A DNA stretch of 64,000 bases from Flavobacterium cupreum (GTDB lineage: Bacteria; Bacteroidota; Bacteroidia; Flavobacteriales; Flavobacteriaceae), in assembly GCF_003996965.1 (NCBI RefSeq), contig NZ_QWDM01000001.1:310001-374000 (forward strand), given 5' to 3'. How positions within the stretch are numbered: the first letter of the stretch is position 1; every line of letters begins with the position of its first letter. Position numbers and translations under genes: made by a program. Positions 36,684-44,741 of this stretch are shown here, piece by piece. The notes beneath the pieces were generated by a model. It did no database searches, had not been told where the DNA came from, and worked only from the letters and a program-made list of their open reading frames with translations.

Positions 36684-37850
36684 TTGAAAAAACACCTTTT
36701 ATTAACCGCTATACTGGCCTGTAATTTTGCCGCTTATGCCCAGAACAAAATTGTAACCGTTACTAATTTGCTTCCGGTAGACCGAGAATTTGAAACGGTC
36801 GAATTGACCAAAAAATCGCTGGGACTCCCTTCTTCCGCTAAACTTGAAAATTATGCCGTAAAAGAAACAAAGTCCGGTTTATCTTTAGAAAGTCAGTCTG
36901 TAGATAATGACGGCGACGGCAAAGCTGATGTTTTATTGTTCCAGCCCAAAATAAGTGCTTCTTCTGAAAAAGAGTATGAAATTGTGCCATCAGATGCTGC
37001 GGACTCCAAAAACATCAATTGCTATTCGAGATTTGTTCCGGAACGTACCGATGATTATGCCTGGGAAAACAATAAAGTGGCTTTCAGGACATATGGTCCC
37101 GTGGCGCAAAAAATGGTGGAAGACAAAATTCCGGGCGGAACGCTGACCAGCGGAATTGATGGCTGGCTGAAAAGGGTCGACTATCCGATCATTAATAAAT
37201 GGTACGAAAAAGCCACTTTAGGAACCGGAACGTACCATAAAGATACGGGTGAAGGTTTAGATAACTTTCATGTGGGAGACAGTCGCGGAATTGGCGGAAT
37301 TGCCGTGAATGAGAAAGGAAAATATTATTTTTCCAAGAATTTCATCAGCTGGAAAACCATTACCACCGGCCCGATCAGAACCAGTTTTATACTAAACTAC
37401 GCCAAGTGGGATGCCAATGGTCATAAAATAACCGAATCGAAACTGATCAGCCTGGATTACGGAAGTTACCTTTCGCGTTTTGAAATCGCTATTAAAGGTA
37501 CCAAAAACATCGCTGCCGGAATCACGCTTCACGATAAAAAAGGTACCATCGGAACAAATGTAGAAGAAGGCTGGCTAAGCCACTGGTAACCTATCGACGA
37601 CTCTGAAATCGGAACCGGTCTTGTGGCTCCAAAAGGTACTTTGACCGCTTTTGACAATCACCTTACAGAAGAAGCAGATCTGAGTAATCTGTACGGGAAT
37701 TTAAACGTCAAAAAACACAAAGTGGTCTACTACGCAGGTTTTGGATGGAAAAAAGGAAGCCCTTTTAAAACCCAAAAAGAATGGGAAACGTATTTAAGTT
37801 CCTTTGCGAAGAAAATAAATAATCCTTTGGTTGTTAAGGTGAAGAAATAA
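36684..37850 (+). pseudogene. DUF4861-like exported protein interrupted by an in-frame TAA; TTG start
   Basis: A single reading frame of 388 codons is split by TAA at 37587-37589. The upstream part has a signal peptide (KKHLLLTAILACNFAAYAQ), KYYFSKNFISWKTITTGPIR and GWLSHW. Directly after the stop it resumes with PIDDSEIGTGLVAPKGTL and runs to the stop at 37850. The join would read HW-x-PIDDSEIG, as expected if a GAA (Glu) codon had changed by one base to TAA. There is no frameshift. The first codon is TTG (36684), with no in-frame ATG near it. DUF4861-like proteins are often found in uronate and pectin loci, which fits the neighbours. Either a recent pseudogene, a sequencing error or two polypeptides; the first is most likely. 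Confidence 0.8.
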
Positions 37851-37854
37851 TTCT

Positions 37855-37890
37855 AAACCCGACAGGTTTCAAAAACCTGTCGGGTTTTAT
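37855..37890. terminator. Bidirectional terminator
   Basis: Perfect 15-bp stem AAACCCGACAGGTTT / AAACCTGTCGGGTTT (37855-37869 with 37873-37887) with a 3-base loop. It lies between the converging DUF4861-like and LacI-type genes. Confidence 0.9.
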
Positions 37891-37894
37891 ACAT

Positions 37895-38986
37895 TCAAAG
37901 TGTTTTCGTAACAGGAAAATAGTTCTCCTTCAAAATGATTTCCAGCGGAATATAATGGGTACTTTCTACCGTTTCCTGTAAAACTAATTTTTTATACAAA
38001 TGATTGATGCCCATATAGCCCTGTTCTTCGGGTCTTTGGTTGATCAGAAAATCAATGATGCCTTTATTTAAGTATTCGATATTTTCTTTCAGTAAATCGT
38101 AACCAATAATACGAATGCCCCTGATGTCGTTTTTTTCTAAAAAGCGGGCCACAATATAGGCTCTGGAATTAGGGACAAAAATACTGTTAATGCCTGAAAA
38201 CAAATCCATATTCAACTGGTCTATCCCGGAATCTTTAATCGTCACTTCCGAGAACCTGAAATTAGTCAGTTCCCCGTGGTCCTTAAAAAAGGAATAAAAT
38301 CCGTCGATACGCTGCAAATAAACCGAAGTGCTTTCTATTTCCCTCGTAATTTTAAAAATCAGTACCTGCCTTTCGTTTTTCACCGCAAAACTAATCAGTC
38401 TTCCGGCCAGATATCCACTCTGAAAAGCATCCTGTCCAACATAAGCATGTTCCTGGTTGCTTTTAATATGAGAATCAATCATCACCACCGGAATTTTCTT
38501 CTTTTCATATTCATTTAAAAAACGAATGGATTCTTCGTAAAATATCGGCGCAAACAACAGTCCGTCGCATTCAAAATCCAGTACTTTTTTGACCGATTCC
38601 TTAAAAGAAGCCATATCAAAATCGTAGAAAAAATAATCCAGTACCACTCCGAATTTTCGGAATTCAATAGCTGCTTTATCGATTCCGGCAATCTGGCTTT
38701 TCCAGTATTCGAGATTTTCATACTTAGGCAGGAAAACTGCAAAATGAAATTTTTTATTCAGGGCCAGGTTACTTGCCAGAATATTTCTTTTGTAGCCGTA
38801 TTTTTCAATGATAGCATTTACTTTATCCACATTATCCTGCGTCACCTGTCCGCGATTGTGAATAATCCTGTCGACAGTTCCGGGAGAAACACTGGCTAAT
38901 TCTGCTATTTTTTTAATCGTTATGATATTGTAAGTATTTAAGTTAAAATGATTCCGTAAGCGCGTAAATTTAATTTTTTTTATCAA
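37895..38986 (-). CDS. LacI-family transcriptional regulator with uncertain start codon
   Basis: Sugar-responsive repressor. The HTH (ITIKKIAELASVSPGTVDRI) is followed by a hinge and a periplasmic-binding-protein-like domain (KFHFAVFLPKYENLEYW, GYLAGRLISFAV, GIRIIGYDLL). The only ATG/GTG/TTG start ahead of the HTH is TTG at 38986, giving 363 residues with about 20 extra ahead of the HTH. That TTG lies inside a TATCTTTG box that looks like the gene's own -7 promoter element (38984-38991), so a non-standard start nearer the HTH is possible. It is divergent from the YhcH/KDPG-aldolase/SDR/UxuA operon and is its likely regulator, responding to a uronate intermediate. Confidence 0.85.
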   Translation of the reverse strand: MIKKIKFTRLRNHFNLNTYNIITIKKIAELASVSPGTVDRIIHNRGQVTQDNVDKVNAIIEKYGYKRNILASNLALNKKFHFAVFLPKYENLEYWKSQIAGIDKAAIEFRKFGVVLDYFFYDFDMASFKESVKKVLDFECDGLLFAPIFYEESIRFLNEYEKKKIPVVMIDSHIKSNQEHAYVGQDAFQSGYLAGRLISFAVKNERQVLIFKITREIESTSVYLQRIDGFYSFFKDHGELTNFRFSEVTIKDSGIDQLNMDLFSGINSIFVPNSRAYIVARFLEKNDIRGIRIIGYDLLKENIEYLNKGIIDFLINQRPEEQGYMGINHLYKKLVLQETVESTHYIPLEIILKENYFPVTKTL

Positions 38987-38991
38987 AGATA
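38984..38991 (-). promoter_or_regulatory. Possible -7 box of the LacI-type gene
   Basis: TATCTTTG on the minus strand matches TAnnTTTG. There is no good TTTG 17-23 bases upstream. If used, transcription would start near 38978, downstream of the TTG at 38986. Confidence 0.45.
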
Positions 38992-38996
38992 AATGG

Positions 38997-39023
38997 TTTG
39001 AGTTAACTTTTTACATACATTTG
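38997..39023 (+). promoter_or_regulatory. Promoter of the uronate catabolic operon
   Basis: TTTG at 38997-39000 and TACATTTG at 39016-39023, with a rather short 15-base spacer, match the Bacteroidota consensus. The predicted transcription start falls near 39029, at the edge of the palindrome at 39031-39044. Confidence 0.65.
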
Positions 39024-39030
39024 TAAAAAC

Positions 39031-39044
39031 CGTGTGCGTACACG
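39031..39044. promoter_or_regulatory. Candidate operator palindrome CGTGTgcgtACACG
   Basis: A perfect 5-bp inverted repeat around a 4-base centre, just downstream of the TACATTTG box. Its position would let a bound LacI-type repressor block transcription of the operon. It is the only copy I noticed in the window. Confidence 0.55.
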
Positions 39045-39125
39045 AAAAAAAAACAAGCGCTATATTTTAAGGAACAAAAACGACTTTAATCACAACATAC
39101 ACAACCTACTATAAAAACAGACTAA

Positions 39126-39575
39126 ACGATAATTGATTCATTACATAATGCCACAAAATATTACAGCCTGCATCCGAATTTTAAAAAAGCCTTTGATTAC
39201 GTAAACCAAAATGACCTGTCCCAACTGGAAGAAGGCGCTTTTGATATTACCGAAGGCCTGAAAATAATTGTCATTGCCGGCGAAGGAACTACCAGAGAAG
39301 AAAGCATAAAAGGTTTTGAATGCCATGATAAAAATATTGACATTCAGATTTCCGTTAAAGGGCCAGAGACTTATGCCTGGAAACCGAGAGAGAAATGTAC
39401 CCATCCAAACGGGGAATACAGCGACGAAAAAGATGTTCGCTTTTTTCATGATGCTCCCGATATGTTTTTCCAATTGCAGGAAAAACAGTTTGCCATTTTG
39501 TTCCCGGAAGATGTACATGCCGCCATGATTGGCGAAGGAGTATTAAAAAAAATCGTTTTTAAAGTAAAAATATAA
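39126..39575 (+). CDS. YhcH/YjgK/YiaL-family protein lacking an ATG/GTG/TTG start codon
   Basis: The frame is open from 39126 to TAA 39573-39575 (149 codons) and reads like a complete YhcH/YjgK/YiaL protein of cupin-like fold: IIDSLHNATKYYSLHPNF, FDITEGLKIIVIAGEG, ECHDKNIDIQISVKG and ILFPEDVHAAMIGEG. Relatives begin MIIDxL; here the first codon is ACG, giving ACG-ATA-ATT-GAT, and the codon before it is TAA. The first in-frame ATG is past residue 100, so it cannot be the start. The gene ends 3 bases before the KDPG aldolase ATG and heads its operon. The family is linked to sialic and uronic acid metabolism, with proposed sugar-handling roles. Either a non-AUG start (ACG or ATT) or a start-lost gene. 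Confidence 0.8.
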   Translation, partial: TIIDSLHNATKYYSLHPNFKKAFDYVNQNDLSQLEEGAFDITEGLKIIVIAGEGTTREESIKGFECHDKNIDIQISVKGPETYAWKPREKCTHPNGEYSDEKDVRFFHDAPDMFFQLQEKQFAILFPEDVHAAMIGEGVLKKIVFKVKI

Positions 39576-39578
39576 GCT

Positions 39579-40244
39579 ATGAACGCTATTCAGAATACCA
39601 TAGATGTTATTGTACGACAAGGTATACTCCCTTTGTACTTCAATACCGATGAAAATAAAAGTATCGAAGTGCTCCGCGTGCTTTATAAATCGGGAATCAA
39701 AGCGGTCGAATACACCAACAGAGGCCCGGAAGCAGTCTCTAATTTCCGTAAAATGGTCGAAATACGAAATGCCGAAATGCCCGGAATGCTTTTAGGAATC
39801 GGTACCATAAAAAATATCGAACAGGCAGAAGAATTTTACAAGATCGGAGCTGACTTTTTTATAAGTCCCGGATTTGTAGCCGAAGTATCTGATTTCCTGC
39901 GAAGCAAAGAAGTTTTATATGCCCCGGGCTGTATGACGCCCACTGAAATTATAACAGCCGAAAATGCCGGAATTAAATTCATCAAACTTTTTCCCGGAAA
40001 CATTCTGGGCCCGGATTTCCTGAGCGGTATAAAAGATATTTTCCCCAACCTGATTTTTATGCCTACCGGCGGTGTGGAAACCACCCTTCAAAGCATTCAA
40101 AGCTGGTTTACAGCCGGAGTTTCGGCAGTTGGAATGGGAAGCAGACTGATCAGTAAAAAAGTAATGGAACACGAAGCGTACGATACGATCGAAAAGGAAA
40201 CAGTAAGGGTTTTGTCTTTGATTGAAACCATCAGAAAAAAATAA
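39579..40244 (+). CDS. eda: 2-dehydro-3-deoxy-phosphogluconate (KDPG) aldolase
   Basis: Class I aldolase that splits 2-keto-3-deoxy-6-phosphogluconate to pyruvate and glyceraldehyde-3-phosphate; 221 residues, cytosolic. The Schiff-base Lys is Lys136 in FIKLFPG, and the catalytic Glu44 is in AVEYTNRG, matching positions in known KDPG/KHG aldolases. GIGTIKNIEQA and MPTGGVETT (phosphate-binding end) are present. It is the second gene of the uronate operon (39126-42284) and performs its final step. 4-Hydroxy-2-oxoglutarate cleavage is a known side activity in the family. Confidence 0.95.
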   Translation: MNAIQNTIDVIVRQGILPLYFNTDENKSIEVLRVLYKSGIKAVEYTNRGPEAVSNFRKMVEIRNAEMPGMLLGIGTIKNIEQAEEFYKIGADFFISPGFVAEVSDFLRSKEVLYAPGCMTPTEIITAENAGIKFIKLFPGNILGPDFLSGIKDIFPNLIFMPTGGVETTLQSIQSWFTAGVSAVGMGSRLISKKVMEHEAYDTIEKETVRVLSLIETIRKK

Positions 40245-40261
40245 ATTATAGTAACTCAAAT

Positions 40262-41074
40262 ATGGATTCAATCTTTAACCTTAAAGGAAAAATTGCACTT
40301 ATTACAGGCGGTGCCGGCGTACTCGGAAGCAATATGGCAAATGTACTGGCCAAACAGGGCGTGATCACCGGAATCGTATCGCAATCTCTCGAAAAAGCCA
40401 ATGCTGCCGTAGCGGAAATTGAAAAGAACGGAGGAAAAGCATTTGCCATTCAGGCGAATGTGCTGAACAAAGAAGACTTAGAACAAGCAAAGGATTTAAT
40501 AGTAGAAAAATACGGCCGTCTGGACATTCTCATCAACGCTGCCGGCGGAAATATGCCCGGAGCGACGATCAGTCCGGATCAGGCGATTTATGATTTAAAA
40601 ACCGAAGATTTACAAAAGGTGGTGGATTTAAACATAATTGGAACCATGCTTCCGTCTCAGGTATTCTCGGAACTTTTTGCGAAACAGAAAGAGGGAATTA
40701 TTATCAATATTTCGTCAGCCTCTGCACAAAGACCTTTAACCAGAGTCGTAGGATATTCGGCTTCAAAAGCAGCAATCGACAATTTCACGCAATGGATGTC
40801 GGTCGAACTGGCAACCAAATATGGCGAAGGAATTCGCGTCAATGCCATTTCACCGGGCTTTTTTATCGGCGAACAAAACCGTGCGTTACTACTGACCCCG
40901 GACGGAAAACTGACGCCAAGAGGTGAAAAAATCATCGAACATACTCCCATGGGCCGCTTTGGAACCCCTCAGGATATAGACGGCGCATTGCTGTTTTTAT
41001 GCAGTGATATGTCAAAATTTGTAACAGGAACCATTCTGAAAGTAGATGGAGGATTTGCTGCAACAAGTATTTAA
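40262..41074 (+). CDS. SDR-family oxidoreductase, probable fructuronate reductase (mannonate oxidoreductase)
   Basis: Short-chain dehydrogenase of 270 residues. The NAD(P)-binding motif is TGGAGVLG (about residues 16-23), NAAG follows at about residues 93-96, and the catalytic pair YSASK lies at about residue 165, with a Ser in NISSASAQ upstream. In a set with mannonate dehydratase and KDPG aldolase, the expected reaction is D-fructuronate to D-mannonate, replacing the non-SDR UxuB of enterobacteria. A KduD-like role (5-keto-4-deoxyuronate pathway) is an alternative, given the GH88 enzyme in the locus. The class is certain, the substrate inferred. Confidence 0.85.
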   Translation: MDSIFNLKGKIALITGGAGVLGSNMANVLAKQGVITGIVSQSLEKANAAVAEIEKNGGKAFAIQANVLNKEDLEQAKDLIVEKYGRLDILINAAGGNMPGATISPDQAIYDLKTEDLQKVVDLNIIGTMLPSQVFSELFAKQKEGIIINISSASAQRPLTRVVGYSASKAAIDNFTQWMSVELATKYGEGIRVNAISPGFFIGEQNRALLLTPDGKLTPRGEKIIEHTPMGRFGTPQDIDGALLFLCSDMSKFVTGTILKVDGGFAATSI

Positions 41075-41099
41075 AATAACTACCAAATAATAAAATGGA

Positions 41100-42284
41100 A
41101 TGGAACAAACGTTAAGATGGTTCGGCCCAAACGATCCGGTTTCTTTACAAGATATTTTACAAACCGGAGCAACCGGAATTGTGACGGCACTACACCATAT
41201 CCCAAATGGGGAAGTATGGCAGATAGAAGAAATAATAAAACGAAAAGTCGAAATTGAACATAAAAACGGAGATCCGAAAGAAGGCGCCTCAGGTTTGTTA
41301 TGGTCGGTTGTCGAAAGCATTCCGGTGCATGAGGACATTAAAAAACAAACCGGCAAATACCTGCAGTACATTGAAAATTATAAAGAAAGCATTAGAAATC
41401 TGGCTTTGTGTGGTATCCAATGCATCTGTTATAATTTCATGCCTGTTTTAGACTGGTCCAGAACCGACTTGTCTTATGAAATGCCGGACGGATCAAAAGC
41501 ATTGCGTTTTGACAGTAATGCCTTTGCTGCTTTTGAATTGTTTATTTTGAAAAGACCGGGAGCCTCAGCAATATACTCATCCGCACAGATTGAAAAAGCG
41601 ACGAAATACTTCGAAGCCATGACTGATGCTGATAAGGTAAAGTTACAGCAGAACATTCTGGCCGGACTTCCGGGTGCGGAAGAAGCATATACGGTCGAAG
41701 ATTTTCTGGTAACCTTAAGCGGTTATAACCATATCGACAGGCAAAAACTGAAGGATAATCTTTTCTTTTTTTTAAGAGAAATCATTCCCGTGGCAGAAAA
41801 AGCAAGTGTTTTAATGGCCATTCATCCCGACGATCCGCCCTACCCGATTTTAGGATTACCCAGAGTTGTGAGTACTGAAGAAGACCTGACCGAACTGATG
41901 GCCGCCATAGATTCTAAGTCAAACGGGTTTACCATGTGTACGGGTTCCTATGGCGTAAGAGCCGATAACGATTTACCGGGAATCGTAAGACGTCATGGTG
42001 ATAAAATGAATTTTATTCACCTAAGAAGTACCGAAAGAGATGAAGAAGGCAGTTTTTACGAAGCCAATCACCTGGAAGGCAATGTCGATATGTATGAAGT
42101 GGTCAAAGCTATTTTAGAAGTTGAAAAAAGAAACGGCAGCACTTTACCGATGCGTCCGGATCACGGTCATCAGATGCTGGACGATTTACATAAAAAAACA
42201 AATCCGGGATATTCAGGAATTGGCCGTTTAAGAGGGCTTGCCGAATTGAGAGGCCTTGAAATGGGGATTAAAAGAAGCGTTTAA
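41100..42284 (+). CDS. uxuA: Mannonate dehydratase
   Basis: Fe/Mn-dependent enzyme that converts D-mannonate to 2-keto-3-deoxygluconate; 394 residues, usual length. Typical motifs: [20 protein letters not shown] at the start, [33 protein letters not shown] (metal ligands), [21 protein letters not shown] and [11 protein letters not shown]. The start is ATG 41100; the ATG at 41095 is in another frame and stops after six codons. It is the last gene of the operon. KDG kinase, needed to join it to KDPG aldolase, is absent from the window. Confidence 0.97.
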   Translation: MEQTLRWFGPNDPVSLQDILQTGATGIVTALHHIPNGEVWQIEEIIKRKVEIEHKNGDPKEGASGLLWSVVESIPVHEDIKKQTGKYLQYIENYKESIRNLALCGIQCICYNFMPVLDWSRTDLSYEMPDGSKALRFDSNAFAAFELFILKRPGASAIYSSAQIEKATKYFEAMTDADKVKLQQNILAGLPGAEEAYTVEDFLVTLSGYNHIDRQKLKDNLFFFLREIIPVAEKASVLMAIHPDDPPYPILGLPRVVSTEEDLTELMAAIDSKSNGFTMCTGSYGVRADNDLPGIVRRHGDKMNFIHLRSTERDEEGSFYEANHLEGNVDMYEVVKAILEVEKRNGSTLPMRPDHGHQMLDDLHKKTNPGYSGIGRLRGLAELRGLEMGIKRSV

Positions 42285-42927
42285 GTTTTTTTTTAGCCAC
42301 AGATTAAAAGGATTGTTTTTCTGGATGAAAGTTTCACGCAAAGCCGCAAAGTTCGGTAACATTTTGTCATCCTGAGGAACGAAGGATCACACTCGAAACT
42401 CTGCAAAGATTGGCTACTTTCTGTGCAGAATGGCTAGTGTGATTTCTCCTTACGTCGAAATGACAAAATGCTTGGGCCTAGTGAATGTTTTGCCACAGAT
42501 GGCACAGATTAAACGGATTATGTTTCTGAATGAAAATTTCACGCAAAGGCGCAAAGTTCATCTACATTTTTGTCATCCTGAGGAACGAAGGATCACACTC
42601 GAAACTCTGCAAAGATTGGCGACTTTCTGTGTAGATTCTCTAATGTGATTTCTCCTTACGTCGAAATGACAAAATGTGCGGCTTTTAGGAATGTATTGCC
42701 ACAGATTTCACGGATTAAACGGATTTTTTTAGAAACCACCTAAATAGGTTGACACAAACAACATAAAAACTTTGCGCCTTTGCGTGAAATACATTTAAGC
42801 CAATAAAAAACTTTACGACTTTGCGTAAAAATAAATTTAACCTATAAAAAAAAACTTTGCGCCTGTGACCCAAATATAACTCCCCAAGAATACCAGCTTT
42901 ACTAACCACCACAAAAAACCACAAAAC
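42285..42927. repeat. 643-base gap with a tandem duplication of a composite palindromic element
   Basis: No gene seen. Two similar copies with a period of about 206 bases lie at 42298-42470 and 42492-42675, each made of CCACAGAT...GGATT, TTTCACGCAAAG(C/G)CGCAAAGTTC, and then a palindrome from TGTCATCCTGAGGAACGAAG to the complementary TCGAAATGACA. A third partial copy (42698-42870) keeps CCACAGATTTCACGGATT and ends in inverted AAACTTTGCGCCTTTGCGTG words. The elements match the GTCAT family at 7751 and 20654. No clear promoter was found for the next gene. Confidence 0.8.
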
Positions 42928-44565
42928 ATGACCCGCCAAATCCTCTTCATTGGTTGCAGTCTTTTTATTTATAGCATTGCAACAGCTCAGCAAATCCCTA
43001 AAATACTTGCGGATCCCAAAACGAATTATCTACCTGATTTCAGCTACGCAGGCTATCATTTTGGAGAAACCAGTCTTCCTGAATCTGAAGGCAAAATTAT
43101 TAATGCTACAGATTTTGGCGTAAAAGCAAATGATGATTTAGACGACTCGAAAGCAATACTAAAAGCAATACAGGCAGCGAATGCTGTTGAAGGAAATGTA
43201 ATCCTGCAATTACCAGCCGGAAGGATCATACTGAGCGCAGTTTTATATTTGGAAAGAAGCAATTTCGTGCTTCGCGGCACAGGTTCAGGTACCAACGGAA
43301 CAGAGATTTACTGCCCAAGACCCATGATGTACTTAAAAGATCCTGAATCACTGGCGGAATTGCGTGAATACCTCACCACTTTCGATAAAAGACAACGTGA
43401 AAATGAAAACAATATCGATTTGCCTTTTTCACAATACGCCTGGTCAGGAGGTTTTATCTGGACCCAGATTCCGGGTGAGCGCGTCAAATCATATCTGGAT
43501 AAATATGAGCCTGCTCCCCAAAGTTTAGCAAAAGTCAGCAGCGGTACTATGGGTGAACACTTTATAACGGTTTCAGATGTAAACGGATTGAAAGTGGGTG
43601 ATGTTGTCGAATTGCAATTATTCAATAAAGACGGTGAAAATGGCGAAATTATCAAAGATTTATACAAGGGCGCTCGTGTAAAACCGGGTTCACATCACTG
43701 GAAATTCCCAAAATTGCCCATTGTAAGACAGCAGGTTGAAATTACCAAAATTTCAGGCTCCAAAATTACCTTAAAAACGCCTCTGACCATCTCTATCAAA
43801 CCTGGTTATCAGGCTCAATTAACAGAATGGAAACATTTAAGCGAAGTCGGCATCGAACAGCTGCGTTTTACCTTTCCGGACATTACGAGAGTAGCGCATC
43901 ATGTCGAACCCGGAAATAACGCTATTTTCCTAACCCGTGTTTTTAACAGCTGGGTCAGAGATGTGACCATCACCAATGCCGACAGCGGAATTCTGGCCGA
44001 AGAAATTGCCAATGTAACGATTCAGGATATTGTGACTGACGGAAACCATCTGGCACATTATACCGTAACGTTAGGCGGCGTCCATAATGTTTTGGTTAAA
44101 AATTTAAAAATCTATAACAAAGCGATTCACCCGCTGAGCTTCAATACTTTTGCGACTAAAAATGTCTACCATAATTGTGAAGTTTTTGCCGATCCGGTTT
44201 TGGATCAGCATTCCGGTGCGAATCACCAGAATTTATTCGATCGCATTACGGTTCATATACATCCTGACACCAATATGGCTTATGCCCTGTTTGGAGGCGG
44301 CGGAGCCGATTACTGGAAACCTTCGCACGGACCTTACAGTACTTTTTGGAACCTGAACGTACAAGTGATAAATCCGGAAGAAATTCAAAAACCGGTTTTG
44401 CTTTACGGCATGAAAGACGGGCCGTTTGCGAGAATCATTGGTGTAAATGGAAACGCTAAATTCGAAGTAAAATACGAACCGGATCCGTATATCGAGTTTT
44501 TAAATGAGTCAATGGAAAAAGTTCCTTCCCTATATGACTATCAATTAAAAAAACGATTAAAATAA
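42928..44565 (+). CDS. Exported pectate-lyase-like right-handed beta-helix protein, candidate polysaccharide lyase
   Basis: Secreted protein of 545 residues with a signal peptide at 1-20 (ends IATAQ). The region after it (INATDFGVKANDDLDDSKAI) is the typical start of a Pectate_lyase_3/GH28-type beta-helix, and later coils follow (VLRGTGSGTNGTEIY, NVTIQDIVTDGNHLAHYT, HNVLVKNLKIYNKAI). The His-rich segment around DQHSGANHQNLFDRI may be part of the active site. Members of this fold include polysaccharide lyases and hydrolases. In this locus, upstream of a GH88, a lyase that leaves unsaturated uronate ends would fit well. The exact family is not established here. Confidence 0.65.
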   Translation: MTRQILFIGCSLFIYSIATAQQIPKILADPKTNYLPDFSYAGYHFGETSLPESEGKIINATDFGVKANDDLDDSKAILKAIQAANAVEGNVILQLPAGRIILSAVLYLERSNFVLRGTGSGTNGTEIYCPRPMMYLKDPESLAELREYLTTFDKRQRENENNIDLPFSQYAWSGGFIWTQIPGERVKSYLDKYEPAPQSLAKVSSGTMGEHFITVSDVNGLKVGDVVELQLFNKDGENGEIIKDLYKGARVKPGSHHWKFPKLPIVRQQVEITKISGSKITLKTPLTISIKPGYQAQLTEWKHLSEVGIEQLRFTFPDITRVAHHVEPGNNAIFLTRVFNSWVRDVTITNADSGILAEEIANVTIQDIVTDGNHLAHYTVTLGGVHNVLVKNLKIYNKAIHPLSFNTFATKNVYHNCEVFADPVLDQHSGANHQNLFDRITVHIHPDTNMAYALFGGGGADYWKPSHGPYSTFWNLNVQVINPEEIQKPVLLYGMKDGPFARIIGVNGNAKFEVKYEPDPYIEFLNESMEKVPSLYDYQLKKRLK

Positions 44566-44741
44566 AATCAGGGACAAAGGTGCAAAGTTGCAAAGGGACA
44601 AAGGCACAGAGTAAGAAAGTTTCAGAGATGCAGCGATTATTACAAAAAATCGATTACATAAACTTCAACAATTTGTTCCTCTAAACCTTAGAACCTAAGA
44701 ACCTTTGCACCTATGAACCTTTGCACCTTAAAAAAAAAGCT
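44566..44741. repeat. Inverted word-repeat array before the HTCS gene
   Basis: CAAAGGTGCAAAGTTGCAAAGGG words (44575-44610) are complementary to CCTTTGCACCTATGAACCTTTGCACC (44700-44728), so the leader of the regulator gene can form a large hairpin. Same style as the array at 4282-4640. No consensus promoter was seen. Confidence 0.6.

Noticed and set aside
37623-37850. Separate small gene of 75 codons
   Set aside because: It is in the same frame as the upstream DUF4861-like gene and continues its sequence past one nonsense codon.
42430-42993. Short frames inside the repeat region before the beta-helix gene
   Set aside because: They consist of repeat sequence and share no recognisable protein pattern.
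44721-44741. TTG 44721 as start of the HTCS
   Set aside because: It lies within the CCTTTGCACC repeat and adds residues ahead of the signal peptide.
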